64,000 nucleotides of DNA from Viscum album (lineage: Eukaryota > Streptophyta > Magnoliopsida > Santalales > Viscaceae): positions 427,930,138-427,994,137 of the forward strand of contig OY728120.1 of NCBI GenBank assembly GCA_963277665.1, given 5' to 3'. The translations under genes and the position numbers were made by a program. The notes beneath the pieces are model-generated. The model saw only the letters and a list, made by a program, of their open reading frames with translations, ran no database searches and was not told where the DNA came from. Shown in pieces: positions 1 through 12,455 of this stretch; position 1 is the first letter of the stretch, and every line of letters begins with the position of its first letter.

Positions 1-1827
1 GAAAGATCCAATTCCCAGGAACCCAACAAACATAAGAGTCAAGGACCAAATAAATGGATACCACTTATAACATACTTCCCCTAACTCATTAGCTTGAGAA
101 GGCAGTGAGATGTTACTTGGCCTTAGACGACATTACCAAGGCGCCAAAGCCTATCGATCAATTCTGTGGATTTCAAGAAAAATTGGGGAATGATTTTCCG
201 TTTGAATAAAATAAACCAACCAAACAAGTCATTACCAACCACAATTAATAGATGTAATTCATCAAAGTAAACAGTGATAACACATTACCAAGAGACAACC
301 AAAATCTTCCAAAATAGTTCTCATAGACTAATACAGGTCAACCATAATGTAACATAATTATAGTACTAAGCAGAAGACTAAAAAAACAAAGAAGCTATGA
401 ATCAACTCCATAGATCTAAGACATGATATATGCCCCAATAACCACAAAACCATCCAAGCATCATGATGAACTGCTAGGGAAATGAGATGCCTTACCCTTA
501 TCTATGTCCCAAAAACAACATTTGGAAAAGCACCAAAGTGTCATAGCAGGGGGTGAGTAAAAATACTCATTAGATTTTCACCAAATGACTTCCCTACACA
601 CTATACTATGATATAACCCTTAGCACATTTATATAGAGAGGATTTTATAAAACATTAAATAGGGAAACAATTTCTAGCAAGCCAAACGCACCCTTACCAA
701 GCCATTTTCACCCAAATCCATATAATAAAAGTGAAATCCAACCAAAAAACCATAAACCATTTACCATCTCATATTATACAAATAATTTCATCTTTCTTAG
801 CCACACAGATAATCAAACATAACTATTAATTTTTACACACTCAACCTGATGTAAAAATCATTGTGGAACTTCCCATCCAAGTCTATTCACTCCATTCAAA
901 AAATAGTGGTACTTCATGCCCACTTGTCGTTGATGGTGTCCCTTCCCTCCACTATCCATACCATTTTTACAGTGGTACTCCCCACCCAATTCACACTATA
1001 ATCAACACATGAAAAACTCTTAATCCAATAACAAGAAAATACACCCACTAAACCCACAACAATATGAAACCACCATTTCACAATCAAACAATCCCTTATT
1101 ATTTCTTCCATGCAATATCAAATTTAATAAAATAAACCCATTTTATTGAAAACCATTTTTACCATACATTTCCTAAAATCAACCCAAGATACCAATTTTA
1201 AAATCAATATTTTAAAATCCAACAACACAAAACATTTCACTACAATAACCAATTTACCCCAAAAATACACAAAACATCCCCAAGGGAATTTATATCAACA
1301 TTTTAACAATATAATAATAATTAATTTTAAGAAAAACCAACTAGTTGAAAATAATTATTCTAGTTCTAAAAAATAGTGTTGAGAGAGAATCCACCAACCA
1401 TAGGGGTTCGGTAAAATCATCCAACTCCAAATCGCACAACAAATACAGGTGAAAATTCCACAAAAACCACCATAGATCCCTTTTCATAACATATAAAAGC
1501 TTCAATATCATAATCATAGGAAACAAAAATCCTAGATCTAGATGAAACAGGTGTAGATTTAGAAAACCCAGAGAGAGGGAGAACAATATCTAAGGAAAAC
1601 AAAGAAATATCTATGATAGAATGCTTACTAGAAGAGAATCGCCTTCACCACAACATGAAAACACTTCTAATTACATCAAAAATGAGTAATATAGGCCCTA
1701 TAACCCTTGATATAAAGTAATCTAGAGTAGGGTTCATATCGGAGAGTAGAAGTGGAGTTTATAAGAAAAAAATTACCGAGTGGCCCTATTAAAAAAACAC
1801 ATTTTAAGGCCCTACACTTTTATCTTA
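1..1827. other. AT-rich sequence, no gene seen
   Basis: I see no recognisable coding domain, RNA gene or element boundary here. Open frames are short (under about 85 codons), overlap on opposite strands and have low-complexity composition. The style resembles the decayed retroelement sequence elsewhere in the window, but no LTR end, PBS or protein motif could be matched. Confidence 0.6.
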
Positions 1828-1992
1828 CACGGTTTGGGAAACCATGAAAAAACCACGAACATGATACTAACTCAATAGATACACCACATGGTTTCTTCGC
1901 ATGGTTATAAAAACTATGCACAATGTATTTATATCTCACTACCACCACTTTCACATTTACCTGGAGATCTTACATGGTTTCCCCAAACCGTG
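1828..1992. repeat. Inverted repeat with about 19-bp arms
   Basis: CACGGTTTGGGAAACCATG at 1828-1846 is the reverse complement of CATGGTTTCCCCAAACCGTG at 1973-1992, apart from one extra base in the second arm. The arms are separated by 126 bp. The first arm is itself a small hairpin (GGTTT/AAACC). Further CATGGTT words occur between the arms near 1888 and 1900. It could be a short foldback element or an end of an unrecognised repeat. No target duplication was identified. Confidence 0.6.
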
Positions 1993-2770
1993 CTGAAATC
2001 ATGCTCCCCTAGAAAAGCCTCCGAACCATTCCAAAACCCTCCCAAAATCTCACAAACAATACACAGTTAACTTATCCACATAAATTGTCATAAAAATGGT
2101 TACATACATCAAAATTTGGGTGCTATTGTTTGTGTGCTTAAGTAAAACAAACATGGATTTCAAATTTATTTCTTTATCAAATATTTACATGTATAATGTG
2201 TAGATGTGTATTATTATTAATGGAAACATTTATTTATTAAAAGAATAATGTATTAAATGATTCTATTATTACTAATTTCCATTGGTGTTATTATAATTTA
2301 GAATAACTCTATTAAATTCACCCATGATAGACTAATTGAATGCCTCTTAATGGGGAATACAAATTGTCCTGGGTCTTCTGTATATCCTGTGCTTCTTCAC
2401 TATTATCCTTGTATTCCAACCATAGACCCATATTAGGAGAACATTATAAATCGTAGTGACATATGCTTATTTGCTTCTTTTTATGTCGTTGGATTTTAAA
2501 TTTTATGGGTGTATTTAATTTTGTTTTTATAATATCCATCATCTAACTATCAATGTGGTTCAATTGAACCACCTCAAGATTCCTTTTTTGATGCTTAACA
2601 TGTTTTAAACAGAGTTCTTGTTTTGAATAACAAATAATTGATAGAATTTTTTTATAGTAACTCTTTATAAATTAACATATATTTTTGATAAATGTATCAA
2701 CACACTCACTTATTAATTTCCTTTTCCATTTTGAACACTACTTAAAATTATGTGTCAAAAATAAACGTTG

Positions 2771-2866
2771 TATCTATATTTATAAATGCAATGGGAAGAG
2801 TGGTATCTATATTTATAAATGTATACATGTCTAAGGAAAAATGGGTAATATCTATATTTATATGAT
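2771..2866. repeat. Three short direct repeats
   Basis: The word TATCTATATTTATAAATG occurs at about 2771 and 2804, and a shortened version (TATCTATATTTATA) near 2849. The spacing is irregular, about 33 and 44 bp. The composition is AT-rich, so this may be slippage rather than a functional array. The rest of 1993-2935 shows nothing else. Confidence 0.4.
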
Positions 2867-2935
2867 CATATCAACTTTTAGAGACCACCTAGATACATTG
2901 ACTCTCACATCCTGTATAATATAGAATGATAATAA

Positions 2936-2949
2936 CACTACAGGAATGG
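2936..2949 (+). repeat. Candidate CACTA terminal inverted repeat (5' end)
   Basis: CACTACAGGAATGG at this position has the form of En/Spm-type termini, which begin CACTA followed by a C/A/G-rich run. It lies about 700 bp upstream of the first transposase-like coding sequence and in the right orientation. CACTA elements make 3-bp target duplications; the preceding bases are TAA. No matching inverted end was found downstream, so the assignment rests on position and motif alone. Confidence 0.45.
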
Positions 2950-3648
2950 TATTCCACTAACTCCATCCAACCATTAGGATATCCATCATGAACCCACTCA
3001 TAAAACCGTGAGCACACGAGAATCTATGCACAACTAATATTCAGTCCTCATACTAAAATCCATTTCCTTTCCATTGTGAAATTGATGGCATTCTTTGAAT
3101 GTTTCAATTGAAATGGTTGTCTCAACATGAGTGAGTGTAAGGCTATTCAGCTGAGCCTTATGATGGTCACACCAATCAAGGATCCCTTTTTATGGATTAG
3201 ATAGATACATAATATATTTTCAACATTAGAAAAGAAACTATGAAATTTTTTCTAGTTCATTACTGACTCCCCAACATGAGATCATTTAGATTTAAGGATA
3301 CATCATTCATCTTAATCAGCTTCATATCATGAACGGTTATTATTTCATTTTTTTTGCCTCAAACTCACCCCGATCTCTTTTTGACAAGTAATAATGTTTC
3401 TTGAACCACTCTAAGTAGTAGTCATCCCATACCAGATACCAGTGATCGTTGTGGATGAATTAAAAGGATAACACCTACTAGCATTGGAGTAATTATTTTC
3501 CTAAATCCAATTAATAATTTTCTTAAAAGCATGATGAAATTATTTAAAACATTCAAATGTTGGGTTCCTCTTATTTGAAATTCCCCCTTTTTTGTATTTA
3601 TTTTGTTAAATATTAATATTACCAAATGGAAAAGGAATGATATAAATA

Positions 3649-5535
3649 ATGAATGGATGGATGTTAATCGTATGACAAAATAGAATGAAGATGTCAGGGA
3701 ATAGTTCATCATGTTGGTAAAAGATCATGCATATGATCCTTATTAAACATTTTATCTATGATTATGCTTTTTTTCTTCAAGACTAATTATTCTAGGGTAG
3801 TTCTAAGAGAATTTTATCTATCAACGAGTAGATATATGGTAGAAATGTTGGACTAATCATGAGTAAAAATTGAATATAGAACGTGATTGGGAAAACACTA
3901 CATTTTATGGATAATCTGATATGATTAAAAGTGTTGAAAATGATGAAGACCATATCAAGGATGTGATAAAAGGTTTTAATGGTGATTAATATCATATTGA
4001 GGAAATTAAAATGATAGTTGAAGAGGAATTTCTTGTTTGTCCAAAATTGTTTTATAATTTAAAGATTTCTGAAAAGATCCCCTTGTATGTTGATTGTATT
4101 AAATATACAGCATTGTTAGCCGTACTAAATCTATATAATTTATAAGCTGGAATCAAATGTAGTGACAGGAATTTTAATAAATTACTTTATCTCTTGAATG
4201 ATATTATATTGACGATAATGAGATTCATGTCCAAACATATGATTATAAAAATATTCTATGTTCAATGGGTATGTTCTCTAAAAAAATACATGTATGTCTA
4301 AATGACTATTTATTATTTCTCAAGGACAACAAAGAACGTAAATAATTTCCAAATTGTGGTGATTCTCAATACATGAAAGATGAATTGGGTCCAAAAAAAT
4401 TTGAATGCTACATTCTAATCAGTCAATGGTTTAGCTTCCTACATGGAAGTGATGAGATTGTGAGGAAAATGACATGGCATGAAGATACAAGAAATAAATA
4501 CGAGAAACATCATCACCATAAAAATATATCCTTAGTGAAATATTATTGATCATGAGTATCTTGAATTTGTAAATGTGATGAGGAACCTTCATCTTCTTCT
4601 ATCTACAAATTGAGTTAATCCTTTTGGTCTTCAAGGAAGCACTCGCATCACAGGACCAATTATGTTATTAAATTTTAACTGTGAAACATGGTTATTCATG
4701 AAATGAATAAACATTATTTTATATATACTTATATTAGGAAAAATATAACTAGGTAATTATAATATTGTTTATTTGGTTCCACTGATCAGAGATTTGATAT
4801 TGTTGTAATATTCAATTGTTACATTGTATGATTCCTACAAAGATGGTGATTTTACATTAAGATCCATATTGTATGGGGTGATAAAGGAATTTCCTAATTT
4901 TAGAAATTTATCAGGATATAAAATTAATGGAACTCAAGGGTGTCCCATTTTTTATCATGGTAAAAAATAAATTAGGTTGAAACATTCATTGAATACTATG
5001 TTTCATGGAAATCACATATTTTTAACTTGATGAAAAAAGTATCGATCTTGGATGCCATCGTTCAATGGTAGTTGAAAAAAACATTCAACACAATTAAAAA
5101 TAAAACATTATCAAATGTTTAATAAATTAAAAGATATAGACACTTCTTTGGGTAAACATTTTATTTTAAAAACCTTATGAAACTAGTCTGAAAAAGAGAT
5201 TAGATTTTTGTAATTACAATATTGGAATTGTTTGTATGTCATAATTTTTTTTGATTTTATGTATGTTGAAAAAAATACATGTGATAATATTATTATAATG
5301 TTACTAAATGCAGAAAAAAAACCAAGGATGAAATATATGATTGGTTAGAAATAATTGACATGGTAACATGGGAAGACCTAACACCGGTGAAGGGTGAAAG
5401 CAATATTTTCATCTTCTAGCTACATATATTTTTTCCAGACAAAAGAGATATCAGTTTTGTGACATCTTGAAAGATTTAATGGTTCTATAGGGGTATTCAT
5501 AGAATATAAAAAATATCATGTTAATGAAGGTTTTA
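3649..5535 (+). pseudogene. CACTA TNP2-like transposase, 5' portion (broken)
   Basis: This is a remnant of the En/Spm TNP2 transposase, the enzyme that binds and cuts CACTA ends. Conceptual translation in shifting frames gives, in order: a Transposase-associated-like start with WM and R-M spacing and an E-DVREF segment near 3650-3700; PLYVDCIKYTALLAVLNLYN near 4080-4140, matching the family's PLYPGC-K-TKL-LYNLK block; a GMFSKKIHVCLND block near 4270-4310; TWHEDTRNK near 4470; NPFGLQGS near 4620; and GDFTLRSILYGVIKEFPNF with NLSGY and QGCPI near 4850-4950. These are the hallmarks of transposase_21 proteins. At least a dozen stops and frameshifts interrupt it. Coding similarity stops exactly at the edge of element 1 and resumes after it. 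Similarities are recalled family patterns, not search results. Confidence 0.75.
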
Positions 5536-7125
5536 TGTAGATACCCAAAGCTTAATGTACATGGACATTACATTAGTTTTGCGGAATACTTAATACATAA
5601 CAAAAACAGACACACAAGGACCGTAATGGTTTAGTGTCTTTGGAAACTTGGAACATAATCTTCTAATCGTGGTGAAAGTTCTTCAAAACCTCCCATAAAG
5701 ATCTTCCACTTTTTGTTTCCTTACCTAAAACCCTTATTTATATCCTGGGGAAAAGAAAACATAAAAGGGTGAGCTCAAATGCTCAGTAAGGGTAAACAAA
5801 AGAAATATCAATCACATCATAATTATAAGAACATAACAATTTGGAAATCTTACCCTGCAAAAGAGATCATAATTTCATAACATGGGATAAATCATGGTAG
5901 TGAAATGTAATCCCAATAATCATAACATAAAACATGAAACTTTTTGGCATGCACATATAATCATAGAGAATCATTTCTTATGAGTCAAGACTCATTGCCA
6001 AGACTATCTTAGTGGACAAAGTCCATTTCTGAACTGAGTTCACTCCTCGTTTCAGTCCTGTTTCACTGAACTGGTATAACCTAACGTTCCATCCATGTCT
6101 ATCCCATGAGATATAAAATCTTTACCCAATTCATTGGAGGGAGATAGAGGTCCCACCCACCTCATAATGAAACTATTCTTATGTGTGCCACAAAATCAGA
6201 AACCATACATCACATCATAACCCATGTAATAAAAATTGGAATCCTAAACATCGTGACATCATAAAAAAATTCATATAAGATAAAGGAATTCATAAAAATA
6301 TAATTCAATCAAAATATAATCAAATAAATGTAATAATAGGGACAGAAACAGAACCCTTTATTATCATATATGGATAATTATTTTGATAAAACACTTGAAC
6401 TCCATTCTTGAGGAAAATATCCTTTCGACTTCAAAAACACTTTTCCTTTCTTAACATGTTGTACAATTATAAACAAAAATAATTTGATTAAAAATAAACT
6501 TGAAAACTTGTAAAGGAAGATTCTTGGAAATAATGTTTTAAAAATCCATTCGTTCCGTATAAGTTAAAAAAACATTCTTCGTACTTTTGTCGGAAAAGTC
6601 AAAAAGTGCCTCGTACGAAAAATGACAAAAGATTACTTTCATACCTTTTACTAAAAACTCACCAAGGGGTAAAATAGGTTTTAAACAATTGTATGAGGAT
6701 GGAAATAATATTACATATTGAGGGAACATGGATGTGGATGATAAAATACACCCCAGTAAATACCAAAGTAAAATGAGATTGTGATATTTTCCCTTACCTT
6801 AGGTCCGATTTTCTTTGTAAGTGTCTGAACCTCCTGTATAATGATTTAAATAATGTCATTGACTTATTCCAGAATCATACTCATTGTTATGATATCATAT
6901 ATGGTTCACTTATGACTTTATATTACCTGTTCATTTGTAAATTCCATGATAAAGAGTGTTTTGGGTAAAATCGTTTCATTTGTCGTCCGTGTTTTGACTT
7001 GTAATTATTCATATGATTACTTAGATCATGATTACTTAATTTCAGAATATAAAACATGATTTATATATAACATATATTCATAATATACATATATATAATA
7101 AATTAGTAAATGGAAATAAATACAC

Positions 7126-7551
7126 CGTTCATGGAGACGGTAGGCCGTACGTACCCATGAACGCTGTTTTCGTTTCCTTATTGAGTTGAATGGAATTAAG
7201 TAGATGTCATACATATATATACACATAAATCCAGTATCATTATTATGTCATATATTTTATGATTACTTATTATATATACTTTATAATCATTCATGAATGG
7301 TTAATCGTTGAGAATGAATCTCATCGCGTCGTGGAGAAGGTATTCCGTATGTACGCACGAGCGATGATATCGTTCCCATGATCGTGGAATTTTATTGGAG
7401 TGTATGTATAATATTACAGAATAAATATAACTTTACAATAATCATATATAGTTATTATTTACACCATTATACCCGTCCAAGTAAGGTGGTGGTGGAAAAT
7501 AGATTACACCACGGCGTGGAGACGGTATTCCGTACGTACGCACGCGCGGTG
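7126..7551 (-). repeat. Three-hairpin cluster in element 1 3' LTR
   Basis: Three imperfect hairpins lie at 7126-7163, 7322-7366 and 7507-7551. Each encloses a near-invariant core, GACGGTANTCCGTACGTACG on the + strand, which itself contains an ACGG/CCGT mini-hairpin. The stems differ: CGTTCATGG/CCATGAACG (9 bp); CATCGC-g-TCGTG/CACGA-GCGATG (11 pairs, one bulged G); and CACCAC-g-GCGTG against CACGCGCGGTG. Starts are 196 and 185 bp apart, the same as in the other three LTRs. The cluster is downstream of the TATA box in the element's sense, so it should be transcribed. Confidence 0.8.
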
Positions 7552-7887
7552 ATTTCATTTTCCGTAGGATGGATAGATGGTGAAATAGGGTTGTTACATA
7601 TTTATAATAACATATCAGTATATGAGTGATACTAATGTTATTACTTCATAATGAAACAACCTCATAAGAATAAGTGGAAGAAGAAATAAAGGTGAAAGAA
7701 TCGGTAACGTAAATTACCTCTTCTTTGAAGCGCCTCTTTGAGATCTCCTTTTAGGACACTAAAATTGGTCTTTGAGGAAGACCAGAACCTCTAGGATGAT
7801 TCTAGGGAAGTGTAAAAGAGAATTTGGCAGGGTTTTGCCGAGCTTGAAGGCTCACAGTTGTGTGAGTAAGAGAGGGAGGAGGTGCCC

Positions 7888-7894
7888 TTTTATA
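7888..7894 (-). promoter_or_regulatory. TATA box of element 1 3' LTR
   Basis: On the minus strand the sequence reads CCTTATAAAAGGGC, inside a short pyrimidine-rich stretch. The same TATAAAA with similar flanks is found in every complete LTR of the family (14809, 42718, 49675, 27834, 34375), which supports it as the core promoter. Transcription would start about 25-35 bp further along the minus strand. Confidence 0.7.
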
Positions 7895-9731
7895 AGGGAG
7901 GAGAGGGGCTCCTTTGGAAAACTAAAAATATTATTTTATTATAAAGTCATATTCGGTTTTAAATAGCTCAAAATTGATTTATTTCGAAGATAAGGTGGGG
8001 ATGGATCTAAATCCTCTCATCTAATAGAATTTTGACATGTTTAGGTTCCTATTTCAACCTTATCATTTAGATTTAACATTAAGTTAAATAATTTTACTTT
8101 TACCGTGTCTTCTTGTGTTCTTACACTATAAGGTTAATAAACATACTATAACAAGAAAAACGAACCCCAAGTTGTTTATCATTAATATATATCACCTTAT
8201 ATAAGTAATTTTGCAGAACCATAGTTTTTTAGGAATAAAATAACAATTAATAATATAATATTTGTTTTAAAAACTATTTTATGTCAATTTTGAAACTATT
8301 TAGTAATTGATTTTTGTGAAAATCATAACAGAATGATTAGTTCTAAAAAAGTTAATTAAATCAATAATAACATGTTATATTAACCTATAAAATTAGTGTA
8401 ATTCATAAAAAGTCTGAGATTATATTTATTTGGGTATTTATAATATCAATTATTCTAATTTTTCACTATTATGGTAATTACTTCATCATCATTGTGTCAT
8501 AAATAAATGAATTTTTTTATGTATAAAAATTATAAATAAAATATCATTATGTAGGAAATCTTATTAGATTTATAATTAATATTTACAATTGAATGTATCT
8601 TATGTATAACCCTATATTAAAAATGTTTTAGTAAATAAACTTTGATTTTAACTCTTTTAACTCTTCTTTGAATTAAATAATAATAAATGTACTAATCTAA
8701 TCCAAGTGGGCCTAAATGGTAATATTTTATTCCTAAGGTTGTTTTTGGTCGAATTAATCTTATCCAATAGAATTAGGACATGTGCTAGGGTAATAATAAT
8801 AACATTTTTACCCTTAATTACCCTATTTACTTTTAACCGTGGTAAAAAAGTAAAAAGTTACTATTCACCAAAAATTATTTTCATCTCATTGAACCGCATT
8901 TTACATACTGACATCAACCGTGTCTCTTCGATTTTTGAAATTCAACTCACAGAAGTGGTAAAATTAAGTTTTATGAAAAAATCATTTTTTTAACTACCAC
9001 TTAGTGGTTTCACTATTCATCAAAAATTGAAAGTTTCCAGAAAAATACCAAAAATGAAGCCTAAGATATATTTGATATTATGAACTCAAAAATGATTTCT
9101 ATTTTACCAAATTAAAAACATATCAGTTGCATTAATTAATTTAAAAATTAATTCCCGTCGTCAAAACAAATAGCGTGTTTTTAAAAGATAAAAACTATCA
9201 AAAGATTGACACTTGTTTATGTCTGGTTTAAATGTGAAGTTACATCCAATGAACAACATTGTATTAAATTGTAAAAATATATTCTAAATATACTTTAAAA
9301 CCACTCAGATTAATAATTTATCACTATTAATTACTTCCATTGAAAAAGTTTTTTTTAATTAAAATTTATTAATTTTCACTATTCATCAAAATATGAAAGT
9401 TATCCGAAAATTACCAAAATTTCACCCTAAGCTAATTTCTATATTCTGAATACTAAAATGAAGTCCATTTTGAAAAATAAAAATAAAAAAATTTCAAAAA
9501 GTGGTTTTTACTATTCATAACGGCTAGTTTTAGTAATATTTTAATAGCATATCGTTGTTTAGCGAAACTTGGTGTTGCGTACAACACATGCTATCGTGGA
9601 AGGTCGCGATTGCGTGTAATTCAAGCCAGGTCAGAGATGCGTCTTTTGAAAGCTCCTTTTGGTGTAGCATATAACACAAGACATTAATGAAATTAAAAAG
9701 AATATTTTTCATAAAATCTTGGGGTGTTACA

Positions 9732-9745
9732 TTCTACCCCCCTTA
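9732..9745 (-). other. Polypurine tract of element 1
   Basis: The minus-strand sequence AAGGGGGGTAGAA directly precedes the 3' LTR start TGTAACACC. This is the normal position and composition for the plus-strand primer of reverse transcription. It is preceded by an ATTTCGAGGGCGAAATT-like segment that is common at the 3' end of plant gypsy interiors. Confidence 0.85.
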
Positions 9746-10390
9746 AAATGAATTTCGCCCTCGAAATTCGTCGGGGTTATAAATGGTTTACTATTAGAAA
9801 GTTTCTTTAATAGAAACCCACATCGTAAAATGGAATACCAAAACCAATCTTTAAAAACAAAAGTATGAAACGTAACGGTTACCCAAATAAACTAATCACT
9901 GGGTTTCCACATAGGTTAAAATATGGATATGGAAGAGAAATATAACCATCAAGTTCTGATGGAGAGTGGTAGAGAACATGGCTATGGAAAATCCAGCAAT
10001 CACAGAGCCATAAATTTGGATTGATCTAGGGTACCATCTGATTCATCGGATATTAGGGCACTAGGACAACAATTTTTTTTGGTTTTCAAGATCATTTCCC
10101 TAAAGTTGATGAATTAAAAGAATTACTTACATGATTTTGGTACAATCTCACTGTTGTTTGTGAATTGAACAATTTCCACTTCACCCCTTAACGAAATGAA
10201 GTTTACTTTGTTATTCATGATTTGTTATCAGATCATGTGATAGAATGATGGGTCATTCCATCTCTTTCAAACAAAAGATTAGCAAAAGTTATAAGTCCAT
10301 CTTATGGTTAGATTAATCGTATATGGTTCCAAAAATGAACTTATACTTCATATATCATACCGCTTAATAAAATAAAACTAGTATCTACTA

Positions 10391-10515
10391 ACTAGGGACT
10401 TCTTGTAGGCCAGTGGTAGGCAATAAAGGCCAGTCGCATTTCGGTTGTGGGTTCGATTCCCACAGCTTTGTCCGACGCGATGGGTTGTCGCCCGTCTTGC
10501 AGGTTGTCCTTTTTC
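10391..10515 (+). repeat. tRNA-derived SINE-like insert in element 1
   Basis: An A-box-like TAGGCCAGTGG (10406-10416; tRNA-type boxes read TAGCTCAGTGG) and a perfect B box GGTTCGATTCC (10450-10460) sit 33 bp apart, as in tRNA genes and tRNA-derived SINEs. GCC/GGC forms a D-arm-like hairpin and GTGGG/CCCAC a T-arm. The acceptor and anticodon arms do not fold as a functional tRNA. The segment is antisense to the host element and matches 45243-45360 in element 2, so it was present before the copies separated. Confidence 0.7.
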
Positions 10516-10978
10516 TAAAACTATATTACTATAACATCCCATCAATAATATCGAAAAAAGAATTATATCCTTAAACAATACTAACTTATTTCCTACATAA
10601 TCCATTGCAATCTTTAGGCTTATCCATAATACTACAGTTCACTCTCATAATATAGTGAAAATGATTACCAGATATTTAATACCATCGTTGATCCCCATAT
10701 ATCATAAGATATGCCTTGTTGGTCAAATAACAAACATGTGAATACCTTAATCATGTATTCTCTTGAAGAATGAATAACCATTGAACCTTAGTGAAAACAT
10801 GAATGTAGTCAAAAGTTAACTCTTTCCACATACCAAAATCCAAAAAATCTATATACTCAACCCATGATATAACCTTCTCCTTATATCAGTCATACGGTCA
10901 AACATTTCATTTTCTCGTTATCCTTTCATTATGCGCATATCATATTTTTTTCAAAAATATCTCAATCACATTCCATGG

Positions 10979-12198
10979 TTACCAGTACCATTGAAAACCA
11001 CAATATACCAATACATAAATATTCCAATATTCCACGATACTATATACAACATTATTTTGGAATCCCATTACATAAACAATTAATCCTTCCACCAAATTGT
11101 TGTCATATTCAACATCGCCAATAGTGATCGCATGTGACTTCCCTTTGTCCTTTGCCTCAAGTGGTTTCTCATGTCGATCATCACTAACCCTTGGATTAGG
11201 GCATTTATTAGCATAATGACCCATTTCCTTGCACTTGAAGCATTGAAGTGTTGGTGGTGAGTTCTCTGCAGTTTTTTCTTTATTCCCATCATTAGAAACC
11301 CTTTTTCCATTACTTCGAAACTCAGCTGCTTGATGACCGTATTTTCCACACTTAAAACATTTTCTAGTCCCTTTAAGACAATATCCACCATGCTTTTTCC
11401 ACACATTGAGCATAAGGAAACATTCATCTTCTTTTCACCGTTATTCTGATATTTCTCCATGAACTCTATCTTTCGTTTCTTGTCAAAACTATGAGATGGA
11501 TATGTAACACAAACTTCCATTTCTACCTTGATAGCACAATGCACAATTTCTTCATATCTACTGAAGTCTCTTATAGCTAATTCCCTTCTAAGATTTGGTT
11601 TTAAGCCACTGAAAAATCGATCAACTTTACATTCAGGTTGGATGATAAATCCAGATGCATACCTGGAAAGCCTTGTAAAATTCGCTTCATATATACCAAC
11701 AGATTAATCATACTTTTGCATTAGTTCAAGAAACTCCTTCTCCATCTTTGATCGAAGAATACGAGGGAAGTACTTATTGAAAAATATGTTCTTGAACTCG
11801 TCCCATTCCATGGACTCAATTTCATCTCTTGGCCTTGTATTCTTGATAAGATTCCACCATTGATCAGCTTCACCTTCCAAACGATATACAGCTAAGATGA
11901 CTTTATCATGTTTAGAACATTGAATAACTGAAAATATCTTTTCAGTAGTACTGATCCATTGTTCAGCAACAAGTGGATCAGAAGACCCACAGAAAGAAGG
12001 TGGTCGTTGCCTCATGAAGGACTCAATAGAATATTGTTCCCTTTTCAGCTCATTTGGAAGTCCATAATGATTCATAGCTTGTGTAAGTATAGCAATAAGA
12101 TTTTGCACTCCATCTCCCATAACATTTGTTTGTTCAAGAGTACAATCATTGCATTTTCGATTACATTGATCAACATGGTTCCTTCGGGTTCCAGCCAT
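10979..12198 (-). pseudogene. Element 1 gag (broken)
   Basis: This is a capsid/nucleocapsid gene of a gypsy retrotransposon; it would form the virus-like particle. Starting from the ATG at 12198 (MAGTRRN) it aligns with the intact-length gag of element 2. The Retrotrans_gag domain shows PSFCGSSDPLVAEQW, EGEADQWWN and EWDEFKNIFFNKYFP blocks. A nonsense codon (TAA where element 2 has GAA) ends the first part at 11704, and a one-base deletion near 11395 shifts the frame after CGK. The nucleocapsid part follows: a C-x2-C-x3-H-x3-C-like unit, a first knuckle with its last Cys changed to Phe (CFKCGKYGHQAAEF), and an intact second knuckle CFKCKEMGHYANKC. After the basic C-terminus the frame continues about 37 residues past the stop used in element 2 and ends without a protease. 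Confidence 0.85.
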
Positions 12199-12443
12199 CG
12201 TCTAAAACCCAAAAAGAATAGTGTGAGAGGTAAAAATCACTCTAGGGAAAACAATATAATAAAGGGGGAGTACCTTCAATATCTAACATCTTAGGTTAAA
12301 TTCTAAGATCGTTACCATAGTTCTATGATATATCCTATACGTATACTTATCCTTAGGGACATCCCTAGACATACCTTCGAAATATCTCTAGGGATCTCAC
12401 TAATGTTTTCGCATCCTCGTTTCCAAAGGTTGACTAAAATTTT

Positions 12444-12455
12444 CCTCTGATACCA
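12444..12455 (-). other. Primer binding site (initiator Met tRNA), element 1
   Basis: The minus strand reads TGGTATCAGAGG two bases after the end of the 5' LTR. This matches the 3' end complement of plant initiator-Met tRNA, the usual primer of plant gypsy elements. It fixes the element's orientation and the LTR boundary at 12458. Confidence 0.9.

Larger units (their letters stand above)
5536..9731 (-). repeat. Element 1, 3' LTR
   Basis: This 4.2-kb LTR is collinear with 12458-16652 throughout. On the minus strand it begins TGTAACACCCCAAGATTTTA at 9731 and ends ..TCTACA at 5536. From its 5' end it holds a long AT-rich U3, a TATA box (7888-7894), a donor-like AG|GTAA site near 7717-7718, the three-hairpin cluster (7126-7551), and a U5-like end containing a gtGAGCTC word near 5770. 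Short open frames within it recur in every LTR copy only because the LTR recurs; none shows a protein motif. Confidence 0.9.

Noticed and set aside
7126..7551. CRISPR array
   Set aside because: There are three spaced repeats, but spacers are about 150 bp, the repeats are imperfect with different arms, and the context is a plant LTR retrotransposon.
7378..7629. Open frame conserved in several LTRs (also 14278-14550), as a small protein
   Set aside because: It spans the hairpin cluster and is conserved only because the LTR is. The frame is not maintained in element 2 LTRs, and it is on the strand opposite to the element's transcription.
7772..7966. Open frames 7772-7966, 14693-14887, 42568-42786 and 49597-49815 as a shared gene
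   Set aside because: They overlap the TATA box and first exon region on the antisense strand. Lengths and frames vary between copies, and no protein family is recognisable.
10391..10480. Functional tRNA gene
   Set aside because: A and B boxes and a T-arm are clear, but the acceptor stem does not pair, no proper anticodon arm forms, and the same sequence occurs at the same place in element 2. A tRNA-derived SINE-like insert is the better reading.
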